Of a stretch of 64,000 nucleotides of DNA, positions 49,718 through 60,015 are shown piece after piece (the first letter of the stretch is position 1; every line of letters starts with the position of its first letter). The stretch comes from Heterodera schachtii (Eukaryota > Nematoda > Chromadorea > Rhabditida > Heteroderidae): positions 408,455-472,454 of the forward strand of contig SIJG01000060.1 in assembly GCA_023374025.1 (NCBI GenBank), read 5' to 3'. The notes beneath the pieces were generated by a model. The model was not told the origin of the DNA. It ran no database searches and worked only from the letters and a program-made list of their open reading frames with translations. A program made the position numbers and the translations under genes.

Positions 49718-50431
49718 CCCAAAGTATTTGGAAAAACATTCGGGAGGGATCCCGGGTCGGGATCCCGTCCAAATCTCAATCCCGAGGTTTTTTTTCGGGA
49801 TCCCGCGCGGGATAATCGGGCTTTGCTTCAACTCACATTCTTTCCCGTTCGATCTTTAGGCCCAAAGTATTTGGAAAAACATTCGGGAGGGATCCCGGGT
49901 CGGGATCCCGTCCAAATCTCAATCCCGAGGCTTTTTTTCGGGATCCCGCGCGGGATAATCGGGCTTTGCTTCAACTCACATTCTTTCCCGTTCGATCTTT
50001 AGGCCCAAAGTATTTGGAAAAACATTCGGGAGGGATCCCGGGTCGGGATCCCGTCCAAATCTCAATCCCGAGGCTTTTTTTCGGGATCCCGCGCGGGATA
50101 ATCGGGCTTTGCTTCAACTCACATTCTTTCCCGCTCGATCTTTAGGCCCAAAGTATTTGGAAAAACATTCGGGAGGGATCCCGGGTCGGGATCCCGTCCA
50201 AATCTCAATCCCGAGGCTTTTTTTCGGGATCCCGCGCGGGATAATCGGGCTTTGCTTCAACTCACATTCTTTCCCGTTCGATCTTTAGGCCCAAAGTATT
50301 TGGAAAAACATTCGGGAGGGATCCCGGGTCGGGATCCCGTCCAAATCTCAATCCCGAGGCTTTTTTTCGGGATCCCGCGCGGGATAATCGGGACTTGCTT
50401 CAACTCACATTCTTCCCGTTCGGTCTTTAGG
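49718..50431 (+). repeat. 143-bp tandem repeat array (five units)
   Basis: Exactly spaced units start near 49718, 49861, 50004, 50147 and 50290. Each contains AAAGTATTTGGAAAAACATT, CGGGAGGGATCCCGGGTCGG, a GGATCCCGCGCGGGAT palindrome, and CTTCAACTCACATTCTTTCC. The units are almost identical, which indicates recent expansion. The array seems to lie inside an element whose ends read TTGAGACCGG (near 49540) and CGGTCTTTAG (near 50422). It ends about 70 bp before the start codon of the RING gene at 50503. Confidence 0.85.
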
Positions 50432-50502
50432 TATTTCTCTCCAACTTAAAAAGCTTTTTTCGATTTTTATTTTATATTAATTTCTCTAATTTAGATTGAG
50501 AA

Positions 50503-53491
50503 ATGTTATTTTTTTCTTTAATTTTTCTCATTTTTACACTTTTAAATATTTCAAACGGGTGTGGCACAGAACTCGGAATATGGGAAAATGTTTATAAAAA
50601 TGGTGCCGAATTTTTAAAGAACATTAACATTGAAGCAAAAGTATTGGCACGCCAATTGTGCCAACTTGATGAAGTCATCGTGAAAATTGCGGAAAACCCA
50701 GCGGAAAAGGCATTTTTAAATCATTTAAAAATTTTTTAATTAAAATTTCAATTTCAGAAAATGGTACAAAATCAGTTGCAAAATGATCCGGCACTTTTAT
50801 ACAGTTTGGAAAAATTATTTTTCATTTATCAAAAGCTGAAGAGCTTCAAAATTGGTACGTTTCTGGCTTAATGGAATTTGATCGAAAATCACACCAAATT
50901 TATGTCCCTTAATCATTAATAATTACTTGCTGATTCTTTCTAAGATTTGTATGGAATTTAACAAAAAATTATTGCACTATTTTTGAATAATTTTAAAGGA
51001 AATATGAAATTTTTCATAACAGTTCTTCAAATTTTTTAAAGTTTGGTGGCTGTATAAATTTTTCAAAATTTTCATGGCTGGCGCTTTTGGCATCTTCGGG
51101 AACCTCCCCCATTCCTTTGAAATTGAAAAAAAAAAGTTAAGTGGCACCAAAAGACAAAAAAAGAAAAGTGCCGCAAAAAAAAAAAAAAAATTAAATTTAG
51201 GTTTAGTCTTAAGAATATTTATTAATAAAATCTTTTAAAAACTATTTTTAGATGTCAATCGTTATAAAAACTATTTGACCGCCTCATTAGAACATTCTAT
51301 ATCTTTAATGGCCAACCGTTTTGGCATTCCGTTCAACGAAATTTCGAATGTTGTTGAGCCAAGAAAAAGTGCATTGATGCTTAAAGAAATCACAAATTTG
51401 TTAAATGATCAATTTAAAAATGAGAGGACTGAAAATGAGCATGAAAAAGGAGAAAATCGGCGGCAGGAAGGAAATTGGAAAAACCAAAAATGGACATTTC
51501 GCCAACTCAACAGTAATTCAAACAATTTGTTTGGAAAATGGTTGAATTCATTTCATAAAGGTTAGGGTGATTAAAACAATAAATTCTTTGATAATATTTG
51601 AAATTGCATTATTAATGGGTTTTTTTTCGAAATTTAAAAAAAAACAAAAAACAAAATGCCATTTTGCGCTAAATTCAAAAACCAAAACTCTTGCGGATTT
51701 GTGGGGTTGATCAAGGATATTTTGAATGCCATGCCGGGAAGAGAACAGCTAGGTCTCGCCACCCCTCCCCCCGCCGGTTTCAGTTGCCCGCCTTGTCCCC
51801 GACACCGGACAAAAAAATTAAAAAAAAATTTCGTTTTCTAAATTTTTTTAAAAGACAAAAATTCTAATGCACCCCTGCCAGGGACGGGACCATCGGAGAA
51901 TGCCAAATTTGGTTTTTGTGTCCCAAATAAGTTTTTGAAACAATGCCAAATTTGGCTTTTTTTAAATAAATATTTTTCTTTACCAGAAATGCAGCGCCGT
52001 CGCCGTCGAAAAAAGCGCAGAGATTTATTGGATATGTTTGGCATTTTAATTTTTCTGGGATTGGTAATGCTTTGTCAATGGATTGTCAGAATCGTTACTT
52101 TTTGTTTTACTTGGCGTTCTGACGAAGAAGCGGAACAACAATTTGCAACAGAAACAACGGCATTTATACTTTCAACCGAAATTGGCGATGCTCGTACAAT
52201 TTTTAATTTATTTTGGGTTACTCGGGTCCGGGGAAAAAACCGGATCCAGGAATTGCCGAGTCCAGAAAAGCCGGGTTACGGAATTGCCGAGTCCAGAAAA
52301 GCCGGGTTCGTGAATGCCGAGTCCAGAAAGGCCGAGTTCGGGAATTGCGGAGTTGATAAAAGCCGGGTTAGGAAATTGCCGAGTCCAGAAAGCCGGGTTA
52401 GGGAATTACCGAGTCCAGAAAGCCGGGTTCGGGAATTACCGAGTCCAGAAAGCCGGGTTCGGGAATTACCGAGTCCAGAAAAGCCGGGTTCGGGAATTGC
52501 CGAGTCCAGAAAAGCCGAGTTCGGGAATTGCGGAGTCCAGAAAAGCCGGATCCGGGAATTGCCGAATCCAGAAAAGCCGGGTTCGGCAATTGCCGAGTTG
52601 ATAAAAGCCGGGTTCGGGAATTACCGAGTCCAGAAAGCCGGGTTAAGAAATTGCCGAGTCCAGAAAGCCGGGTTCGGGAATTACCGAGTCCAGAAAGCCG
52701 GGTTCGGGAATTACCGAGTCCAGAAAGCCGGGTTCGGGAAAAGCCGGGTTCGGGTCCGGGTCCGTGTCCAAGTTTTTCAACCGGGTCCGCGTACCGCGTC
52801 TGGGTCATGGAAAAGCCGTATATCGGGATCTGGATCCAGTCGGGTACCCAGACCCCTGTAACCCTAACATTTTTTAATAATTTTTTAATTTTGTCTCTTA
52901 AATGCTAAGACATGGCGGCATTCGACCAATTGTCCGGCACAAAAATTGGAAAACGAAGTACGGCACAATCTGGACCGGAAACATGCAGAATTTGTTTGGA
53001 CGAAATGAAACCTGGGACTATTGTTAAAAAATTGCCAGCTTGTCGAGTAAAAAATATATAATTTAAATTAAAATTTAAATTTTCACCATTTGAACCGAAG
53101 AATAATTAATTTTGATTTACCAAAATATTAATTAATAATAATTTTTTGATTTACAAAAAATTAATTAATTTATTTAGCATCTGTTTCATACCAATTGCAT
53201 CCAAATATGGTAAGACCTAAAGAATATACGGTATGTTCATCCCATTTTAAGGCTAAAAGGCTACAATAATTCTTGCCCAATTTGCCGTACAAAAATATTC
53301 ACTGAATATGAAGACGGGAAAGGTAGAGGAATTTTCAAAATAATTTATAATATTTTAAACATTTAAAATATAATATTAAATTTCAAATTGAAAATTTTCA
53401 ATTTTACAAAATTTAAAAATTTCTTTCTGTAGTTGAACTGAATACCCGTCAGCATGACTATGGCACTTTTGGTCCAGCTGATATGGTTTAA
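50503..53491 (+). CDS. Signal peptide-helical-TM-RING-H2 protein, paralogue 1 (~362 aa)
   Basis: Eight exons in phase: 50503-50679, 50758-50854, 51252-51560, 51987-52193, 52910-53046, 53178-53209, 53252-53322 and 53433-53491. Exon 1 has a signal peptide (MLFFSLIFLIFTLLNISNG) and VLARQLCQLDEVI. Exon 2 has KLFFIYQKLK. Exon 3 has SISLMANRFGIPFNEIS and a charged end. Exon 4 has the basic cluster QRRRRRKKRR followed by a membrane helix (FGILIFLGLVMLCQWIVRIV). Exons 5-8 encode a RING-H2 domain: CRICLDE, then PACRHLFHTNC, IQIWLKGYNN and SCPICR, and a C-terminal HDYGTFGPADMV. RING-H2 domains bind E2 enzymes. The topology puts the RING in the cytosol and the helical part in the lumen or outside. The exon 1 donor (ATC/GTGAAA) was chosen by alignment with the paralogue and is the least certain junction. 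Intron 4 holds a 30-bp minisatellite. Confidence 0.8.
52225..52850 (+). repeat. 30-bp minisatellite inside RING gene intron 4
   Basis: Around 18 units of GCCGGGTTCGGGAATTACCG followed by AGTCCAGAAA, with variants. The unit length is a multiple of three, so the frame of exon 4 stays open through the array and would encode repeats of VRELPSPESR. Outer phrases GGGTTACTCGGGTCCGG (52216) and, inverted, AGGGTTACAGGGGTCTGG (52868) suggest that the array sits within a terminal-inverted-repeat element. Confidence 0.8.
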
Positions 53492-53532
53492 GAAGAAATG
53501 CAATCAGAAAAAGTTTGGCATTATCTTATTAG

Positions 53533-54207
53533 TAGGGCTATAAATTATATGCACTTAAAAATGCCAAATATGCGCATAAAATATGCACTAAAAATCCCTC
53601 AAATATGCCCTAAAAACCCGAAAAATGCCCAAATATGCACTGAAATATGCCTTAAAAACTGTCAAAAATGGCTTTTAACCCTAAAAAATGCAAAAATGAG
53701 TAAAAATTCAGAATTGATTAAAAACTCTAAAACAATGGCTAAGGAGCTTTTTTAGACAATTGCAAAAATTTTTGAATTTCAAAAGTTATATATGCAATTT
53801 TGAAATTTTTTTTTTGAATTTTTATTTTATGCTCAAACAACAACTTTTTTTTATCTTATGCATCAAATTTTTTTTAAAGTTCTTACAAAAAATTCAAAAT
53901 TTTTCGATTTTCAAGGGTGTATTTTTTAAATTCCCAAAAAAGTCGATCTTTAGGGGGTGTATTTTTCGTTTTTTTTTTTTTGTTTTTTTCTTATGAAAAT
54001 TTGACAAAAATGACAGAAATATGTTCTAAAAACGTAAAAATGGCAAAATATGCATTTATTCTCGAAAACCTCCAAAATATGCTTTTATATGCACTAAAAA
54101 CCTTCATCAAACCAAAAAATTTTAACGTAGAAATGCTATTTTTGAGCCCCTTTCTTCATAGCATATGCGCAGAAAAAATATGCAAAAGCATATAATTTAT
54201 AGCCCTA
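53533..54207. mobile_element. hAT-like MITE, 675 bp
   Basis: Inverted ends TAGGGCTATAAATTATATGC and their complement, with perfect 8-bp repeats CTTATTAG (53525-53532 and 54208-54215). The interior is full of AAATATGC phrases and contains a GGGGGTGTATTTTTCG module, the inverse of the AAATACACCCC motif in other elements. It lies right after the stop codon of the RING gene, between the two paralogues. Confidence 0.85.
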
Positions 54208-54710
54208 CTTATTAGGAATACATTTTGTCAAAAACTCATGTTGTATTTATGCTTATTATTAGAGAGCGGATTTTTTGGAAATTCTTAGCCCATAGATCAT
54301 TCTTCGAGAATTGCCTCCGGATTAGGGTTCGGGATTAAAATTTGAATGTTTTGGGCTTTTTTATCAGGCTGCTTCTTACCGGCCGGATTCCCGAGTTAAA
54401 TCCCGAAAAATCCTGATCCCAATTTTGTCCGGTCTCTAAAATTAATTATATATCATTTGAGCACTGTTGTTGATTAAATTATTATTTAAATTTTAAAATT
54501 ATTTATTCTGCTTTCTATTTGCATGTATTTTTTACAGACATTTCATATATTTCCGGTGATAAATTATTAATAATAAAAAATTAAAATCAATATAATTTTG
54601 TTGGCATTATCAAAAAAATATTTAGGTTTTTTACTTTTAAAATTAATGTATAATTGTAATTAAAATAAATTTAAATTTTTAAAACAAATTTAGTCTGAAA
54701 AAGGCGAATA

Positions 54711-57700
54711 ATGAGGCGTGAAATATTGTCAGTTTGCCTCATTGTTTCAATATTTGCCATTTCGGCAGATTGTTGTACAAAAATGGGAACTTTTTGGGCA
54801 AATTTATATCAAAGTGGTGCCAAAATTGTGAAAAGTGCCGGTGCCGTAGCAACAAAAAGTTTATTATGCCAATTGGGTCAACTCGATCAAGTCATTGTCA
54901 ATACATTTACCAACTCATTAACTCAGGTTTTTACTTTAATTAAATTAAATTTAAATTGTTTTAAAATACTCAGATTTTCTAATTTTAATTTTATTTTAGA
55001 TTTATATATACTTATTTTTTAGCGTTTTTTATTTTTTGGCAAATCTCCAATTGATTATGTTGAACAAAATGATCCGGCAATGGGACATCTTTTGCAAAAT
55101 TTGTACACCATTTACCAAAAACTTAAGCTGTTGAAGTTTTTGCGTAATGCAATTAAATTGGATATTTTAAACAATTTTTATATAAAAATTTTTTTATAAA
55201 AGTTATTAAAATTATACTAAAATTTTTTTTGTTTAATGGGTAAAAATAAAAATTTGTTTATTTTAGTATATTTTATTTTAATTTTTTAGTTTCAATATAT
55301 TTTTTATTCACGATTTTTTTTCGACGCTTATCAGTTTTTTGTTGTCAAATTAATCCGAGAGTTTTTCGGAGAAAATGAAATTCTTTTTTTGCCTTTTTAT
55401 GCGATAAAATAAAAAAAATGATAAATCATAAAAAGCGTTCAATAAATACCTAAAAAATTTGATTTATTATAATACAAATTTAAGATAAAGCTGCATGTAA
55501 ATGCTTTCTCACTGCAACATTGGCATACTCCGTCATTTTTTTGGCAAAACGTTCTGGCATTCCGTACAAAACAATTTTGAATGCGATGATTAAAATGCGA
55601 AACAGTCGACAAATGGTTGGCAATTTGACCAATTTGTTGCGCAAAAACATTGGACTGAACAATGATGAAAAGGAGGAAAACAATGAAAATAATGATGAAA
55701 ACAGCGGCGGGAGGCATTGGGCATTTCGCCAAATAAATGAGCAAACGAACGGATTTTTTGAAAATTTTTTGTCATCCTACGGTAATAAAGGTACACAGTA
55801 TATAGAGAATAGGTATGTAACGGAATTTTACCTGATTCTTGATACTGAGTCGGCAATTTTATGCCATAAACAAAGTGCGGCGAGTTGGCCGCGGTGCGTT
55901 AAGCGCCGCGGCGAGAAATTCGCGACGAATTGTCCGCGCCGAGTTGGGCGGTTCCTAGGAAAAATCTGAAAAAAAAAGCTAAAAGCGCTGAAACCCATAA
56001 AATTTTGAGCATTTTTCAAATTTTGGGTAGTGGTGAATTTTATGCTTACCGAATTCGTATAGTTTTAAATAAAGTTTTTGATGCCGCAGGGTAAATTTCA
56101 AATTAAAACTTAAATCAAATTTTGGGATGTTAACCTGCTTAAAAATTTGGAGATTAATTACCTCACAGTTAAATGTTTTCCAAAGAAATTCATCCAATTC
56201 AGGCTAAATAATTTCGAATAAATCCAAGATAAACGAATTATTTTAGAAAAATTCCGACGGCGCCGAAAAAAGCGCCGCGATGAACTGCTTGGAACGATTA
56301 TTTCAATTCTGATTATGTTAGGCCTTATGATAGCCCTACGATGGGTTATCCTGTTTATCTTATCTCGTAGCCAGCAGTTGAATGCCGCAAATGCGAGATG
56401 GGCACTAAGACTTCCTGCCCAAATTGGAGAAGCTCGTAAATTTAAATTTTTAATACTAAGTTTATTCCCTTAATATTTAAGTAAATTACTTTTTCCTCAA
56501 AATAAATTCATGAAAAACAATTTAAACAAAACTTAAAAATTCCTTAGGATAAAAGGAACGGAAAACTAAACTAAAATTAATTAAACTAAAAGTTCCTTTA
56601 AATGATTTGGTATTTAAAAAAGTGTCAATGATTGTAATATTTTAAATAAAATTATTATTAAAATTTATTTGCAGAGTTAAAATCATCACTTAGCTCAAAA
56701 TCTAATCAAATTAATTAATCTTGGTATTGAGCGATAGAAGCTTGCTAAATAAATTTATGACATATTTCATTCCTTCATAATTTTTACGTTTTAATTTATT
56801 ATTTTGTAAATAAATTTAAATAATAATTTAATATAAAAATCTTTTTTAGATTAGTCACAATTGAGATTTTTTTTCTGTTCGACCGAGCCTCTATTTTTTC
56901 ACTAACTCTATGACTAATTTTATTTCAAACAGTGATCAAATTAAGCTAGTCTCACTCTTCTGCTGACGGCTTATTTTATTTTTCGAATAAAATATAAATA
57001 CTTAATTTTATTTTATTTTATTTTAGACATGATAGCTTTTGATCAGATGGCTGATATAACAGTTGGTGAAGGCACAACTTCTTCATCAGCAGCAGGTCAA
57101 CAAAACCAGCAGCAGGCTGATGATGCTCATCAATGTGCCATTTGTTTGCTGGAAATTGAGCCGGGCACTGTCATCAAGCAATTGCCGGCATGCCAAGTTC
57201 GGCTTCATGCCTATTAACTCGATGCCGACTCCGAGCCCCGGAATCGGGCAAGAGGACACTTTGGCGTCAAACGCTTTAACACTTGCCCAAATTAAATAAA
57301 TTAATAAGATTTTAAAGCGTTGACTAGATTTGCTGTGTCTATAAATAACCATGTAAAATTTTAAAATTTCGTTTGGAAAAAATAAAAAATAAAAAATAAC
57401 TTTTTGTGGCCATTTGGCGCCGAGTGCCATTTTTTATTGAATGCATAGGATTTTTAAATATTTGACTCAATTGAGAACAATTCGATCTATAGAAATGATA
57501 CTTTGATAAGTATATAATTTTGTCTATGAAAAAAATTATGACATTTTAAATTTGGCGGTGGCAAAATGTCTCGCGCGCCAAAATGACTCATATTAATTTT
57601 GTTTTTACTCGATTAGTAATTTAAATGAGACAAATAAATTAATTGCTTAATTTTTTTTAGCATTTCTTCCACATAGACTGCATAAGAATTTGGTAAAATT

Positions 57701-57983
57701 AATGAATATTTAAAATAAAAATATATCTTTTAATTTTTTGAAGGCTCAGAGGGTACAACAATTTCTGTCCTATGTGCCGTGCAAAAATATTTAGTGAATA
57801 CAAAGATGGAAAAGGTGGTACAAAAATTATTTAAAATAAATAAATGTGTTTAAATAAATATTATTTAAAATAAATAAATGTGTAAATAAATATTATTTAA
57901 AATAATTAAAATTGAAATAAAATGCTTTAGTTGAGTTGAATACCCAGAAGCAAAACTATGGCACATTTGATGAAAATGTTTAA
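54711..57983 (+). CDS. Signal peptide-helical-TM-RING-H2 protein, paralogue 2 (~385 aa)
   Basis: Eight exons in phase: 54711-54926, 55023-55143, 55485-55790, 56247-56435, 57027-57196, 57661-57692, 57744-57814 and 57931-57983. The signal peptide is ILSVCLIVSIFAISADC. The helical region has LCQLGQLDQVIV, LLQNLYTIYQKLKLLKF and YSVIFLAKRSGIPYKTIL. The basic cluster FRRRRKKRRD precedes a membrane helix (IISILIMLGLMIALRWVILF). The RING-H2 domain has CAICLLEIEPGTVIK, PACQHFFHIDC, IRIWLRGYNN and FCPMCR. The end NTQKQNYGTFDENV matches that of paralogue 1. The same exon borders and phases show a tandem duplication. It differs by a Ser/Gln-rich insert before the RING (SSSAAGQQNQQQA). All RING ligands are present, so it is probably an active E3 ligase in a membrane. 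The partner and substrate are unknown. Confidence 0.85.
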
Positions 57984-58288
57984 TTCTTCAAGCAAATTTA
58001 CATTGTTGTTTATGCTGAAAAAGATAATTGATTTGATTTTGAAAACGCATATTTTCCAATTAAATTTATTTAAACATTTATAGTTTTTTATGGAAAAAAA
58101 GAATTAAGATAAATAACCAGAAATTAACTTCGTCAAAATCTTTATGAAATGATTAGTTGATAAATTATACTAGGTGATGGATGAATTACAATTTAGAAAT
58201 TCATTTTTTAAAATGAAGCGATTAAATTAATCTTCTTCCACATTTTCTATTTGTATTCATAAAAAATGCGATAGATACTTTTAACCAC

Positions 58289-58641
58289 TTTTATCATGTA
58301 GAGCATAGTAGTCGATTTACTATTGTAAATTTTCGGCTTTTTTGGCTCCGGCGCCAAAAATGATCAGAAAAAAGTGATCAAAGTTTCGAAAAATCGATTA
58401 AAAATGACAAAATTTTTAAAAATTCATAAAAAATTCAAAACGAGAATTTAAAAAATGATCATCAAACAATTCTCTATCAAATAGCATCATAAAACAAATT
58501 AAAATAACTGAATAAAATGTGCTAGGAAATTTTTGTTGGTTTTTGATTTGGTCGATTTTTTCTGATCATTTTTGGCGCCGGAGCCAAAAAAGCCGAAAAT
58601 TTACAATAGTAAATCGACTGTGCTCTACACGATAAAAGTGA
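58289..58641. mobile_element. Foldback element H (distinct family)
   Basis: Outer arms CACTTTTATCATGTAGAGCA and GTGCTCTACACGATAAAAGT, then TCGATTTACTATTGTAAATT, CGGCTTTTTTGGCTCCGGCG and CCAAAAATGATCAG with their complements. A ~150 bp unpaired centre lies between. It lacks the GGTATCATTCGA core of the other foldbacks, and I could not find a target duplication. It is likely a separate non-autonomous family. Confidence 0.75.
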
Positions 58642-59542
58642 TTTTAAAGCGATTTGGACACTCACAGTTCGCGATGTTCCCTTGTAAGCTGTTCATAATT
58701 TTATTAGCTCTATCCATTAAAATGTGATGATGATAATGGCAAAATTTGAATTATGTATTTTATTACGAAATTGATTTTATTGGTGTAATTGGCGCTTATA
58801 TATTAATTTTTATCAATTAAATTATGATGATAATGATGATGATGATGTCAACATTTTGAAATTACATATTTTCTTCGAATTAATTTTAATTAGTGTAATT
58901 AGCGTTTCATGATCTTACAAATTTTATCCATTAAATGATGTTAGCACCACTCCTCCTAACCCTCCTCCAATTGCACACCCAACTTGACAAGTGATCGGAC
59001 AAAATGCGGCTCGTGTTGACGTTGAATAAAGTGAACAAAAGCCATTCCGTGCCCATGCTGAACAACTTAAATTTGTTTTATTTTTATTTTTTTTGATTCT
59101 GCTTCTTCTTAAAACAACAAAATCACTAAAGGCGGCTTATATTTTATGACAATTTTTAAATAAAACCCAATAAAACTAAAAATTTAAAAAAAATATTTTT
59201 AAAATCTGTCGACGAAAACATTTTTATTTTGAAAAAAGTATTTTCTTAAAATCGAACCCCGGGGGGCTTTATTTTTGCAACCCTCATCGAAAGGAGGGTT
59301 TATTTCAGGGATGGGTTCCTAATTTAGGGGGGGGGGGGTTATATTTTAGAAATACGGTAAGTAAAATGGACAATTTTCTAAATAAATTTTGAATATAATT
59401 TTTTTTTAGCAAAAATTGTCATTATTTTAAGGAATCGATATTTTAAATTCGTTTAAAAATGCATAATCAAAATAACTTGGATTTTGTCGATTATTTGCCT
59501 TTGAAATCTTACTCCAAAAAATCCTTGCAATTTCTGTTCAGA
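58642..59542. other. Gene-free interval
   Basis: There are simple ATGATGATG-type repeats near 58720-58850 and a short GGGGGCTTTATTTTTGCAAC piece at 59265 that has a relative at 61410. No supported exon is visible. Confidence 0.4.
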
Positions 59543-59633
59543 AGCGGCGGATCCAAAATTTGGGGTGGCCTCGTCGGCACATTTCCATCCGGTGGGCATC
59601 GATTACATGTCCACGGGCATTGCCAACTCATTA
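59543..59633 (+). CDS. Isolated exon-like segment, unknown protein
   Basis: Between a TTCTGTTCAG acceptor and a TTAG/GTTAAA donor, one frame encodes AADPKFGVASSAHFHPVGID followed by YMSTGIANSL, which is well-behaved protein sequence in an otherwise noncoding area. No neighbouring exon could be joined. It could be an internal exon of a gene with long introns or a gene remnant. The family is not recognised. Confidence 0.35.
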
Positions 59634-59956
59634 GGTTAAAATACAACTAAAAATTGAAATTTTTTATAGCTATACTTTTTCGATTTCTATAAATTCTAAT
59701 TTTTTAAAAATAAATGCCAAATATCATTTTTTTATGATTTATTAATTAACAAATTATATTTATATTATTTATATTACAATAATATTTTAATTTAATAAAC
59801 GTTTTTTCTTAAGAAAATAATTAGTGTTTTATTATTAATAAGACAATTAATAATTTCAATTATTATACAATAAATATTTAAACAATTATTTTTTAAAAAT
59901 AATAAATAATTAAAATTTTTAATAAATATGAGTTGTAAAATAATTAAATATTTACC

Positions 59957-60015
59957 GAATTATCGCATAATTGCCACCGATATGTACAATCCTGACCTTG
60001 GTCATAACAGTTCAC
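59957..60015 (-). CDS. Isolated Cys-rich exon-like segment
   Basis: On the minus strand, between a TTGTAG acceptor and a GTAAAT donor, the frame reads NCYDQGQDCTYRWQLCDNS. The C-x-D...C...W...C spacing recalls small extracellular Cys-rich domains such as ShKT, common in nematode secreted proteins, but only three cysteines are present in this exon. No flanking exon was placed with confidence. Confidence 0.3.

Noticed and set aside
49571..50449. Open frames over the 143-bp array (both strands)
   Set aside because: These are frame-open repeats of GGGATCCCG phrases, matching the repeat units exactly, with no evidence of protein selection.
54250..54440. Possible further hAT-like element with TAGAGAGCGG and CCGGTCTCTA ends
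   Set aside because: The ends resemble those at 48515, but no 8-bp duplication could be found in the flanks.
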